Below, piece after piece: positions 32,844 to 44,107 of a stretch of DNA of 64,000 bases (position 1 is the first letter of the stretch; each line of letters begins with the position of its first letter). The stretch covers positions 3,310,649-3,374,648 of the forward strand of contig CM055312.2 in NCBI GenBank assembly GCA_029255685.2, written 5' to 3'. The DNA is from Silene conica. Taxonomy: Eukaryota > Streptophyta > Magnoliopsida > Caryophyllales > Caryophyllaceae. The notes under the pieces are model-generated. The model worked only from the letters and a program-made list of their open reading frames with translations, ran no database searches and had not been told where the DNA came from. Position numbers and translations under genes: made by a program.

Positions 32844-33085
32844 CACTACTACAAAATTGGCCTATTGCAACATTTTGTGTGCAACACTTTGTAATTGTGT
32901 TGCAATTTGAAGAGACTTTTGGAGGATGCAACACTTTGCCTAAAAATGTTGCAAATACAAATATAATGCAACATTTTTATGTAAGTGTTGCATTTTGTAG
33001 TCATTTATGCAACATTTTTATATAAGTGTTGCATGCTACAGTCATAAATGCAACATTTTTATTTAATTGTTGCTTTAATTTATCA
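32844..33085 (+). mobile_element. CACTA (En/Spm) transposon end
   Basis: Starts with cactactacaaaattgg, the standard plant CACTA terminus, and is followed by at least eight subterminal copies of tgcaaca or tgttgca, in both orientations, as expected for transposase-binding repeats. No matching right terminus (ttttgtagtagtg) is seen downstream, so only one end is preserved. Confidence 0.72.
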
Positions 33086-34488
33086 AATAAAGTTATACTT
33101 CACAATTAATATAATACTATTTATATTGACCTGAGTCAAAGGCATACACGAATCAAAATAACTAAACTTCGATTCAGAATCGAAATAATCTAATCTTTAT
33201 CATTTGGTGTGATTACTCCTAATTAAGAGTCTTGAATTCTCATTTTCTTTCATTTGTATTCGATGACGATTCACATGAATATCAATTTCTCACTTGTATG
33301 GAGTATAAGTAAGAAAAATAAGAGTTATTAACTAAATTTGTCAAATACTAACCAGACCCGTTTTTTCCACGGTCAAGAACCGAAAATATCGATTTGCGAT
33401 TCAAACCAGATTCGATCCATTATTTTGGGTCGACTCATATTATAACCTTACCCAACTCATAACGTGTATTTGTCATAACCGGAATATTTCTAGCTTCTCT
33501 AAAATATTATTTTATCATTTCTAAAAAAAAAGAAATCAAATTTGGACCTCTATCTTAGATGTATTACCATGTATATCGTAAACCTACTGGAAACTCCTAA
33601 ATTCTCCATTTCTTCCCACCAAATCTTCCTAATTTCTGTAGCCGCCGCCATTTTTGTGCTCAACATTCTCACTCTTTTATTCGGGTCTACTTTCCTGATT
33701 TTTCCTTTCTTTTCCTTTTCAATTATTGCTATTTTCCTATTTTTTGGTTTCCGAATTAAATTATTTCTATTTGCAGTATTGTTTCATCTTAATTTAGATT
33801 TTATTGCGTAATTTATCTTCATTTAGAAGTAATTATACTTGTAGTTGGATTTAGTGATTGATTTTGATGCTTCGAGCATTACGAGTAGTAATTAATTGAA
33901 TTATTATGTTGCAGGGTGTATATTAGCCTATTAGGGTTAGAGATAGGGTTTTGGATTGATCAAATTCGAGGTCGTCTTTCAATTTATAGCATCCACATTG
34001 TATCACTTAAAGATTTTGGTTCACTTCCGTCTTAATCGCATGGACAGTTGTCCGTCAGATTCCGTATTCCTCACTTTTTTATCCTCCAAATTGTTGTTTT
34101 AATCGGGTTAATTTAGACGATCTTAATTAAGAATTAGTGTTTTTTGTGTGGGTGTAGGGTCATTTGACGTGGTTACAAAAGTAGGAATCTTTGCAGCAGA
34201 AATTTGGGAATTGGAAGGACAATAATGATAATTATAATGATAATGATACTCCTTGGGAAAATAATCCTAATTTTCAAGCGTGAAAATAAAGGTTGTGAGG
34301 TTGATCAACGATCACCAATTAAAGTTGATTATAGTGATTAGTGCGTATTATAATGTTCCCAAATTGTGAATACAACTATTTTTTCTTCAATTTCAATGGG
34401 ACTTACTGTGCTTTTCAACTTACTGTGCTTTTCAATTGCTCAGATGCCAACCTTGTTAACCTCTACCTTTAGTCTTTCACAAAAACTT
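33086..34488. other. Intergenic DNA, maybe 5' flank of a TGA gene copy
   Basis: No coding region is recognised. Sequence around 33580-34400 is less AT-rich and has intron-like T-rich tracts followed by tgcag, so it may be copied 5' UTR and intron sequence belonging to the TGA fragment at 34833; this is a guess. Confidence 0.3.
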
Positions 34489-34700
34489 GTATAAGACCGT
34501 CGCACGTGCGACCAGTTGAAAAGTGACCATATTGTGATAAGTAGTGACCACTTTTGAGTAAATAGTGACCACCTTTTTTAAGAAAAAAATGACCTATTTT
34601 TCAAAAGTGGTCACTGTTTATCAATAAGTGGTCACATTTTACCACAAAATGGTCACATTTTGTAAAAAAGCACGGGTGAGACGGTCGTACAGGAGAATTA
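34489..34700. mobile_element. MITE with aagaccgtc termini
   Basis: Left end ttgtataagaccgtcgcacg and reverse complement of right end (cctgtacgaccgtctcaccc) are imperfect inverted repeats. The interior has direct and inverted gtgaccac words (near 34520-34660). About 210 bp, non-coding. Target duplication not fixed. Confidence 0.65.
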
Positions 34701-34832
34701 CTGTAGTTAGTCTTTACTCTCATGTATGCAATTCCACTATTATTTGCTAAACTTTTACTTGGTTTTACACTATTTTGCAGCTTTCATGAGTTCAACCTCA
34801 TTTTTTTGGTTTTTCTTCTTAAACAAACAAAC

Positions 34833-34983
34833 ATGAATACCCGATCGACCCAGTTTGTCGTGTAAAGAAGGATGAATATATATGAGCCTCTACACCAAAT
34901 CAGCTCGTGGGTAGATAATTTTAGAGAAGATAATGACTCTATCAATGTGTCTCCCTCCACTCCTCTGGAAGTGGAAGATAAAA
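34833..34983 (+). pseudogene. TGA-type bZIP transcription factor, N-terminal exon fragment
   Basis: The frame from ATG 34833 reads MNTRSTQFVV, a stop (TAA 34863-34865), then RRMNIYEPLHQISSWVDNF and NVSPSTPLEVEDK. The start motif (MN..STQFV..RR) and the YEPLHQI-W-F block followed by ST.LEVD-like residues match the N terminus of TGA1/TGA4-type bZIP factors, which bind as-1 elements and partner NPR proteins. The in-frame stop replaces a codon between VV and RR. No bZIP or DOG1 domain follows in the next kilobase, so only the first exon is present. Identification is from recall of the family; a protein search would settle it. Confidence 0.68.
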
Positions 34984-35543
34984 TGTACAGCCTCATACGT
35001 TTTTTACTCTTTTTTTCACAATCTCTTTTTCTCATAAATGCTTCATATTTTCACTTAAAATGCTTTTTTTAGACTTTTGTTTAATGTTTCTGCTTTTCTA
35101 AACTCCATAACTGTAGTTAGAGGATACATCGCATGGAGTTGCAGAAATATTTTCAAACAGATACAAGGGTAGTTTTGATGGTAACGTGTTTCAAATCCAA
35201 CTAATGAGTACCACTTCTCAATGACTTTACTCAAATAAAGGCGAACGGGTCATGTTTGTTGCCTGTTGGGTTAATTCGGATCAACTAAATTAAATGATCC
35301 TTGCATTTAAGGTCTGGTTTCGTCATTCGCGGTTAAGTATGCTTTAGATATGTTATGATCGGTTAATTTTGGGTATTGGTGAGGCAGGGGCCAGTATAGT
35401 TCGGTGTTGTACGAATTTTTTTTGAAGTTTGAGACTCTAAGCGATTTTATTAAGGTAAAGTCAGACTTCACAAATGACTTTTTAGTTTATTTCAACCCAA
35501 GCTTCTGAATTTTAGTTTTCTTGTTTTTGGCATAAAGGTACAG

Positions 35544-35897
35544 ATTTTAACTTCCATGTAGTTGAATGCCTAAGCATAGATCCTACTAATAAGAAGGTAC
35601 ACAGTCGATCGACTTTGAATGGGAAAGCTGAATTTTCTGTGGTATATGACTACCTTGTCATTGCAATGGGAGCTCAATCCAACCCTTTTAACACCCCTGG
35701 TATAGAGGAGAACGCCCACTTCCTAAAGGTGAATTGTTTTTCTTTGTATAACTATATATCAAAGAAATCATACCTTGACTGTGTGACTTAAAGTCTCAGA
35801 CAGAAAATGGTTTCAATGACTTCTGGAATCACATTTTACAGAAGGTAGAAGACGCCCTAAATATTTGACCTCTGTGTCAGATGCTTTGAACATGGTA
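35544..35897 (+). pseudogene. NDB-type external NAD(P)H dehydrogenase, exon fragments
   Basis: Exon-like segment 35544-35728 is open and reads ECLSIDPTNKKVHSRS, then EFSVVYDYLVIAMGAQSNPF and TPGIEENAHFLK, preceded by an acceptor (gtacag) and followed by a donor (aaag/gtgaat). After about 110 bp and an acceptor (tttacag) a second segment starts KVEDALNI, then a stop and frame change, with VSDAL resembling the next family residues. These match plant NDB alternative type II NAD(P)H dehydrogenases of the mitochondrial inner membrane, around the LVIA.GA NAD-binding strand. Sequence ends at the Helitron inserted at 35898. Upstream and downstream exons are missing. Confidence 0.75.
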
Positions 35898-36928
35898 CTA
35901 GTTTTATGACCCGCGAAAATCGCGGGTTTGCAAATAGTTTTACTCATATATAATTGATAAAGGAAATTGCAAATTAAGACGGCGAACATTTTCACAATTT
36001 TAAGTTTTGGTCGATATTAGTTTGTTACAGTGGCAATCATTATCACCATCAACTAACTTAAAAAGCACGTCTTTAAAATCATCAAGTCTTTTTCAAAACT
36101 ATTTTTCAAAAATATCCACCATTTTCACCGAAATGGCTAAAATTTTAATGGAGCATTGAAGTCTGAACCTAAAATTAAACTCATATCCTCAATGCGTAGT
36201 AAAAGAATACTTCTTTATCGTCAAGATAAATAGTTATACCGAATATCATTGAGCGAAAAGGAACTTTAATATGTTGAATCAACAATAAGTAAATATAATA
36301 GCTCCAATTTTTTTTTCTTATAATCAAATTGATACTTTTTAACATAATATTCAGGTTGTTCATTAATATAAAATAACATGAAATCTTTATAAAATGAGAA
36401 CAAAAATTAACTAAAATATTAATTGATGTAAGGAATAACACCAAAAATTGTATTACCTTCTTATCCTCATAGATAGAGTACTTGAAATGTCATTTTTAGT
36501 TATAAATCACCGGTTATGAATTTGTAGAAGTTATATTAATTTTGAGTTTTTTTAATTTATCAAATATTTAATATAGACATTTAATTTTAGAATAATAATG
36601 ATGTCTTAATATTTTCTTTAATTTGTATGTTACAAAATATAGGAGATAAGAAAGACTACTCTAATGGTATAAAATCTCCATCTCCTCTATTAACAATGTA
36701 AATATAATGGGATTAATTGGACATTTAATGGAGAATGGTATGAGTAATATAAGAAAAATGGTCGATGTTTTGAATTTCGGACTCTTGGTTATCTTTGATT
36801 TAAGTTAGCAAATAAACTTTGTTATAATATTTCTCTCTTAATTAATTCATATTACATTTGCCTTGATTTCGCGCTGCCACGTGTCACAATGTTATGCTCA
36901 ATCTAGCCTTTTTATTTTATTATATAGA
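35898..36928 (-). mobile_element. Helitron (minus strand), 1031 bp
   Basis: On the minus strand it starts TCTATATAATAAAATAAAAA (36928) and ends with a cccgcgattttcgcggg hairpin and CTAG (35898). A at 35897 and T at 36929 fit insertion between A and T. No coding capacity. It cuts into the NDB pseudogene on its 3' side; the missing pseudogene sequence does not resume beyond 36929. Confidence 0.82.
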
Positions 36929-39805
36929 TAAGAAAAATAATGATAACGTAGTCAAACAAATTGCAATTTAGTATACATAATTTCTAACTAAAATGGTTTT
37001 AATTTTTAACTAGAGCTGTTCAAAGCCGTACCTGGATCGGACATGACCGAGCCCCAAATAAATACTTGCCCTTTAAAGTGACTTTAAGACAATAGTAGGC
37101 GAGCTGGGCCAGAATAATGGGCCGCTTATCTTTGCCCTAACCCGCCTTATTATTAAAAACCGGGCTGCCCATGCAGTATCGGGCTCGTACATAAATAAGA
37201 TAATTTTCAAAACTATAAAATAATTAAAGCGACAAAAATTGCAAATGCGATATTAAATAAGTTCGTTGTCATCCAAAAGCTACGGTTCTCATCAGAAATT
37301 AAAACTAATTTAATATCGCAATTGCAATTTTTAGTGCGAGAAAAAAGAACATACGTCGGATTTATTACCTCAAACTTTACTTATTTATGAGCATACAAGT
37401 ATTTTTTTCGGACTTATTACCTCAAACATTTTCTGGTTTTGAGCTTATTAAGTTTATAAGTTAAATTTTATTTTTTCCGCCAAAACTAATATTTAACTAG
37501 GTTTATATGTAATGTTGTTGAGCTTAATGTTCTAATAAGTGAACGCAAAAACTTTATAACAATACTCTATACTTATAAATTTTAAAACAAAATTTAAAAA
37601 CACTATTATAATTAGACCTGGCAAACAGGTCGGGTCGTGTAGGGTTCGTGTTCGTGCCACCATTAAATGAGTCATGAATGAGTCATGACCCCTCAATCCT
37701 ACCCGACTCAATTATGCATCAACCCTAACCAAACCCATTTATTTTTTCAATAACCAACCTGATTTGTGTAACTCGTTTAATTTTGAACGGATCAATTTTG
37801 ACCCATTAAACCCATTTAACCCGTCCAACCCATATAAATATAATGCATTTAAAATTAAAATTTACGGCAAGAATAAATCATATTTGTGTCTTATTTCGAA
37901 CTCAAAATAACGTAACTCGATTATAGCCCATTTAAATAGATATATCATAACCCGTTTAAATTAACGGGTTATTTAAGTTCGAGTCGTGTTCGTGTCGACC
38001 CAATTACGTAAACAGGTTGAAACACTTTGACCCAAACCCCTAATTTCGTGTCGGAGTCGTATCGAGTGTTCGGTCGTGTCAATAATTGCAGCCTTTTATA
38101 ATCCTCAAAAATTATAAAAGTGGTGATAAACTGATAATATCTATACCCCTTACTAAAAAGTGGGTAAGACATGTTACTATTCATAATGAATAGTAACTTT
38201 TAATTATTTTGTCTTCTACCTAACAATAAAACATCAACACTATTTAATCGTCACAATGCAACATTCATCCGATCATCACAATGCACACCTTTATTTCTTA
38301 ATCTAGCAATAAAACATCAAGACAATAACCAATTAACAAAATAAGCAACAACTTAAATCATGTATCGTCCAGTAAAAAACAATGAATTTTGGTCATTTGC
38401 ATTTACAGCCACTACATATATTATTAATCGACTTCATATTTCTACACAAAATAAGCATAGTCATTTAAACCTTATTATATTATACGTACGACAAAAAAAC
38501 GAATATATATATATTTTGAGATTAGCAAAATGTTTGTCATATTTCTCATTTATTATGCAAATAAGATATTATTTAACAATTTTATTATTACAATAGATAT
38601 ATTCATTTTATAAAACACCGAGAATATTTTGACTGTACAAAATTTACCCTTTTTAAATTGTTTTGTAATTTTACTGTCATTATTGTGAATCGGGACACTT
38701 TAATATTTGTCCAAAATATACTCCATCGTGATTACTAATTATCTATTACTTTTCGCAAAATAATATTTTGAGACACTTAGACACTTAGCCAATTATGTTA
38801 TTGCTATCAACTAAATTGCTACCTACATCTGCTTTAGGCAAAGGTTAACACATGGATACGCGTAAATCAATAAGTCTCCCCTGAGACAAATATATATGTC
38901 TTAAGTTAAGACGGGTCAAGTAACATCCACTTGTACGAATAAGACAAAACTAAAAAGGTTTAGGCAAGAACAAAAAGTTTGTCATATCTATGCAAATTGG
39001 TCATTATTTGGCTCGTCTTAAACTTAATACATATACTTTTGACTTAAATTAAATAAGAATTTATGTGCCTAAATTATGTAAGTTATTATTTACTAAATTG
39101 CCACTTACATTAGTTTAGGCAAATGATAACTAATGGATAGGCGTAGATTATCTTTTTTTTACGACGAGGGGATTGAATCCCCCGGGCCTATACATTCCCG
39201 CGCTACCACAAAGACCATGTAAGCCACCCCTTTCGGGGGCCACAACGACCAAGTGATCATCACCCCCGTGATTCGAACCTGACACCTCCCAACTCCTGCC
39301 TTTGGCAAGTTTCAAAGTTTAACCGAGAACCATTGGTTGCTAACAACTAAATTGCCTTTTTTGGCCAAAACCACACACCCAATTTCCTTCTCCGTATCTT
39401 CCTTCTCAAGCTACCATCTTCGTCCTTCCATGGCGATTACTTTCCCCAACTCAGAAATATCATACCCCTTCATCTCCTTTTTCTAAATTTTCTGAACCTT
39501 AATCTTAACTACACCGTTAGATCCGTCAATAACAAATTCGTCGGCGATCAGCTTACGTACCTCTGTAAAAACTTAGAATCACGTATTGCTTATTGGTGAT
39601 GGATAACCAGTATAGTATGGCGGCTGAAATTTCTAATGATATGGGGGTTGTTTCATCATTTTTAGCCTACGATTAAGATAACCAGTATATTGTTCGTAAG
39701 CCAATCTTTGAGACTCAAATGAGTTATAATTAAGAACGAGGCTCTCCATCTTCATCTCAACTATGAAATAAAAAGTATTTGATGATTCCATCTGCAGGGT
39801 GTACA
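36929..39805. other. Repeat-rich intergenic DNA
   Basis: No intact gene. Seen here: transposon-like gggctgccc/cgagccc segments (37015-37190) and a cgggtcgtg-rich block (37615-38080) that resemble degraded elements; a hairpin tactattcataatgaatagta (38171-38191); a segment with gtcttaagttaagacgggtc (38875-39060) flanked by related 60-bp direct repeats (38793-38862 and 39079-39148); and a SINE-like block at 39150-39345. Confidence 0.4.
39150..39345 (-). mobile_element. SINE-like element (minus strand)
   Basis: The minus strand reads a tRNA-like head (gcaaccaatggttctcggtt) and a clear box B (caggttcgaatcacg), and ends in an A-run that appears as ctttttttta at 39150 on the plus strand. Length about 195 bp. 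Target duplication not clear. Confidence 0.5.
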
Positions 39806-39940
39806 ATGAAATGCCTTAACGAATTTAATAATGTCATCAAAGTATTCGATGAAATGCCTCAACGAGGGCTCTTCTTAAAGAGTTACTTGTCACAACTCAG
39901 TAGGGATAAGTTGCCTAATATTGGCTGGGAGTATGAAGCG
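39806..39940 (+). pseudogene. VPS35-like exon fragment with PPR-like lead
   Basis: An open stretch reads VIKVFDEMPQR followed directly by GLFLKSYLSQLSRDKLPNIG and WEYEA, then TGA within a splice donor-like gcgtgagtaa. The second half resembles the RGLFLRSYL..SRDKLPDIGSEYE segment of plant VPS35, a retromer core subunit; the first half resembles a PPR repeat (KVFDEMPQR). The rest of either gene is absent. I read it as an exon fragment, possibly chimeric, carried by a mobile element. A search with the 45-residue peptide would test this. Confidence 0.55.
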
Positions 39941-40028
39941 TGAGTAATTGCTTAATCTCGACTTCCAGTCATTTTTAAGATGTTTTTTTGCTGGTTTTTG
40001 GCTTTAAACGTCTTCTCCTTATTCGTCA

Positions 40029-41200
40029 ATAACAATCGTTTCTATAAAATAATTAATGCTTAGTTGTATGGATTTCAAGGGGAAAAAGGTGCAAAAAAAA
40101 AGATCTCTTGCTGATAATAGACCGTATCACTGAAATTTTGGCGGCCCACTAAAGTATAGTGTACTATGATTACATAGGATTTTACAAAACCTATGAGTTT
40201 AACCTATAATAATGTAATTTAGTGGGCCTTCCAGTTAATGACTTAAGACATGTTCTTTCTAGCTTTTTAGAGCTGAACTGAACTGGACTAGACTGAACTG
40301 AACTGAATGAAGCTGAATTGAACTGAATCGAGTTGAACTGAACTGAACTGAACTAAATTTAATCTAGCTGAACTGAACTGAATGAAGCTGAAATTATTAA
40401 AAGTGAATGAAGTTTAATAAAATTGAACTAAGTAAATAATAACAATAATAATAATAAGCATGAATTATTTAGCAAAAAAAAAAAAATAATAATAATTATT
40501 ATTATTATTATAGTACGCGTTTATTTAGCAATAATAATATTAATAATAATAATAATAATAGTTTTGTTTGGTTAATAAAAGTTTGCGGTTTAAAAATAAT
40601 ATTAACAAAATAAGTTATTAATAATTTCATTCGGATGGATATACTTGGTATACCAGTTATACAACATTAAAGTACTCAAGGAAAAACAAATTTAAACATG
40701 AATGATAAAGAATGGATGAAACTCATGGACAAAGTTCGAAAAAAATAGGGCGTGTTATTGGTGTCCATAACGATCGTTTCTATAAAAATAATTCATGCTT
40801 AGTTGTATGGATTTCAAGGGGAAAAAGGTGCAAAAAAAAGATCTCTTGCTAATAATAGACCGTATCACTGAAATTTTGGCGGCCCACTAAAGTATAGTGT
40901 ACTATGATTACATAGGATTTTACAAAACCTATGAGTTTAACCTATAATAATGTAATTTAGTGGGCCTTCTAGTTAATGACTTAGGACATGTTGTTTCTGG
41001 CTTTTTAGAGCTGAACTGGACTGGACTGAACTGAACTGAATGAAGCTGAATTGAATTGAATCGAGTTGAACTGAACTGAACTTAACTTAACTTAACTGAA
41101 CTAAATTTAATCTAGCTGAACTGAACTGAATGAAGCTGAAATTAATAAAAGTGAATGAAGTTTAATAAAATTGAATTAAGTAAATAATAACAACAACAAC

Positions 41201-41249
<49 letters not shown>

Positions 41250-41560
41250 GTACGCGTTTATTTAGCAATAATAATAATAATAATAGTTTTGTTTGGTTAA
41301 TAAAAGTTTGCGGTTTAAAAATAATATTAATAAAATAAGTTATTAATAATTTCATTCGGATGGATATACTTGGTATACCAGTTATACAACATTAAAGTAC
41401 TCAAGGAAAAACAAATTTAAACATGGATGATAAAGAATGGATGAAACTCATGGACAAAGTTCGAAAAAAAGAAGGCGTGTTGGTGTCCATAACAAATTTA
41501 AACATGGATAATAAAGAATGGATGAAACTCATGGACAAAGTTCGAAAAAAAGAGGGCGTA
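40029..41560. repeat. Tandem duplication of about 740 bp at Harbinger left end
   Basis: A block including the flank (gaaattttggcggcccacta), the left terminal repeat of the PIF/Harbinger-like element, its gaact array and (AAT)n tract is present at about 40029-40768 and again at about 40769-41490. The final ~70 bp (aaatttaaacatgg to ttcgaaaaaaag) occurs a third time up to about 41560. Copies differ mainly in microsatellite length and few substitutions. Confidence 0.85.
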
Positions 41561-42251
41561 TTATTGGTGTTCAAGATGATATGAAAGTCAATAACGAAGC
41601 AACATAGATAATGTGTTTCGTGTTAATGATATCTATATTTTCAAGATTATGATTTTCGATTGTGTTAACAAATATTACTATTTAAATGTTATCAAATTTT
41701 ACTTCACAAGTACATTTTTCTCTACTCTCCCATATTTCACTAATAATAATAATAATAATAAAAACAATGATAATAATAATATAATAATAATTAAACATAT
41801 ATATATATATATACAATAATAATAATAATAACAACAATAATACTCCCTCTTATTCAGCCTATTCTTCCCCTTTCTTTTACTCACGGATTAAGAAAATGAA
41901 TTTGGATCACACAAATTAACCTACCCCACATGAAATTGAAGTTGGATCACAAAAAGCTTACCAAATAAGAAAAGAGGAAAGAAATTGTGATTATCACGAA
42001 TAAGGAAAGAGGGAAGATTAAGCTGAATAGGAGGGAGTAATTACTAAAAAAAATAGAAAAATCAATAAATATAAAATAAGAATAACAACAACAACAATAA
42101 TAATGTGGGTTGAACTTAATAAAACTGAGTTGAGCTGAACTGAACTGAATTATATGAATTGAACTGAACTGAACTTAACTGAATAGAGCTGAGCTGAACT
42201 GAACAGAGTTGAACCGAAACGAGCTGAAAATAAGCCAGAAAAAACATGACC
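40246..42251. mobile_element. PIF/Harbinger-like element with gaactgaac arrays, left part duplicated
   Basis: Left terminus agacatgttctttctagctt (40246) recurs as aggacatgttgtttctggct (40984); the right terminus ending at 42251 is, in reverse complement, aggtcatgttttttctggct. TTA adjoins each end. Interior consists of gaact arrays and (AAT)n tracts, as in the element at 4636-5778. No transposase seen. The original single element was probably 40984-42251, with the left part duplicated together with flanking DNA. Confidence 0.72.
41190..41290. repeat. (AAT)n microsatellite, copy 1 junction
   Basis: Long (aat)n tract interrupted by agtacgcgtttatttagc. The equivalent tract in copy 2 (48535-48620) is fused to the LINE tail, marking the tandem duplication junction. 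Confidence 0.85.
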
Positions 42252-42861
42252 TTAAGGTAGCTAATGCCTTACATGTGTTATATTTTTTAAGCATTGAGAT
42301 CACTTGCGGCAAAAGCAATAACTTTGGAATTTAAAGACTAATCACGTCAGCTGACCAAGTATGGTTACATCTTACAATTAGAGGAGGTAATTAGGTGATT
42401 TGAGTTAACATGTAGAGTTCTACATTGGTTTGGGCGGGCTTGCTTTGTTAAACCATCAGCTTAAGTTTCTTCCTCAACTAATACACCAATAAGGCCTTAA
42501 TAGCATTCCGTCTACTATTCACGCCTGTCGCCGGCTCGCCGCATATTATGGCTCGCTTGCAAATAATTGTCATAAACTTAGTTCATTTGTAAGGAGTTAT
42601 TAGGGAAGACCTTCAAATATTACATACAATCTAATTTCTAACCCAATGAAAAAACTTCAACAGAGCCAAAGTATTGCTATTTACGTAGTACTTTCTTAAC
42701 CCTTCCTCTATTTTCCATTAATGGTAAAACTTATGCCTCTTTAATGTTATAGACAACGTTCGTAATTATCGGCGTTGAGATAGTCAAGTAGAGTCAATAG
42801 ACAACAATACAAAATATATAAACCGATACTAATTTCAATAGACGAGTGACACTAACTTGGT

Positions 42862-42895
42862 GTACGGCGCGCGAAGCGTGCCGTACAACAACTAG
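42862..42895 (+). mobile_element. Helitron 3' terminus (plus strand), copy 1
   Basis: Hairpin gtacggcgcgcgaagc with arm gtgccgtac, 5 bp spacer, then CTAG (42892-42895) followed by T. This is a Helitron 3' end in plus orientation. The matching 5' end upstream was not identified. An identical end is in copy 2 at about 62257-62290. Confidence 0.65.
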
Positions 42896-43373
42896 TATCG
42901 ATAAAAGTGGTGATAATATATCGGATATGGATGTCGGATATATGATCCCCTCGGTGCTTTAATACAAGGGTTTGAGCCCCCAATGCGTCTTCATTTGGGA
43001 GCTCTGTAGTCTGTAGGGTTCCCAAACAATAAGATTATAAGTAAGAACAATGGGCATCCATGGTAAACTGAAATCCACAGATCCCATTGTAGACGACATA
43101 ACCCAAATTAATGGTGGCAATTAGCGAACGCCATACATTTTGTCAAGCATTCATTGAATATTAGCACCAAAAAAACATACACATTGAATAACAAAAGTGA
43201 ACGCAAAAAGTCAAAGATTGAATCAAGACATCAAAATCTGCAGTTTCGTCATAATGATGGTGAGCCAAAGCAGTTGAAGATACAATTCCAAGGTTCGTAA
43301 TCTTCTTCCTCCCATTTGCTCATCTATTTGTTTAATTCGTTTAGCAATACAGTTGTAAATCAAATTAGGGATA
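42896..43373. other. Flank upstream of PPR fragment, copy 1
   Basis: Likely 5' flank of the PPR gene from which the fragment derives. No other gene. Identical sequence is at about 62291-62768. Confidence 0.4.
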
Positions 43374-43780
43374 TTGGAGGATAATCTATATGAAACCCTA
43401 ATTATTGTCGAAACAGCAGGTGGGAGGGATTACGGATTACATGTTATGATTAATACGTATTTAAATGATGTTGCAGTGAAAATGCTTCATTTCGCGAAAT
43501 TATTTAGCCCAAAGATCTTGGACGAAGCTATGATTCGTGGATTATGTTCAGAAGGTAAGTTGAATGCAACTCTTTGGTTACGGAGGGAACTACTACTCAA
43601 AAACTGTATTCCTGATGTTGTTACACACAATCAATTAATCAATGCAATTTGTAAAGCTGGTTGCTTAGAGAAGGCGGAATATTTTGTTCAGGAGATGTTA
43701 ATTCAAGGCCCGATGCCTAATACCGTAACATTCAACACAATAATGACGGCCTACTGTATACGCGGAAACAATAATGACGG
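43374..43780 (+). pseudogene. PPR protein N-terminal fragment, copy 1
   Basis: Open frame with recognisable pentatricopeptide repeats: DEAMIRGLCSEGKLNATLWL, IPDVVTHNQLINAICKAG with LEKAEYFVQEML, and PNTVTFNTIMTAYCIRG, i.e. about three repeats of the P type; the GLC.EGKL.A.LWLRRE start recalls proteins like Arabidopsis At5g24830 (from memory). PPR proteins bind organellar RNA. After CIRGNN the frame continues into unrelated sequence (the LINE 5' region), so the gene is cut after its first repeats. At that junction acaataatgacggcctac occurs twice. Copy 2 (62769-63175) is almost identical but has Ala where this copy has Thr in GKLNATLW. Confidence 0.75.
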
Positions 43781-44107
43781 CCTACCTCACGTTGCCGGCG
43801 TTAAAATTGTGAGTGGTGGTTTTCCTTGTTTCTTTTGTGAGTGGTGTTTTCCGGTAACTTCTCGATTTCGTTTTCGGTAATTCTGTCGGTTGTGTGGTTG
43901 GTTGGTGCCACGTGTTGTTTGTGGTCTCCGGCGGTTCTGTCGGCATAGGCACCACGTGGGGCTGTGTTGTTGCTGCGGTGTTGTTATTGCTTCCGTCATC
44001 GGGGACGTAGGGTTGTTGGTGTCACGCCGTGATTGTGGTCTTTTTGGCTGCCACTTGGTTTATTTTGTTGCGGTTTATTTTGTAGCAGATTGTTGCTGTT
44101 TTTGGTG

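Noticed and set aside
34489-34700. Non-coding RNA with gtgaccac hairpins
   Set aside because: The terminal inverted repeats and flanking context fit a MITE better; no RNA family recognised.
35898-36928. Continuation of the NDB pseudogene beyond the Helitron
   Set aside because: I looked past 36929 for the next NDB residues and found none in any frame.
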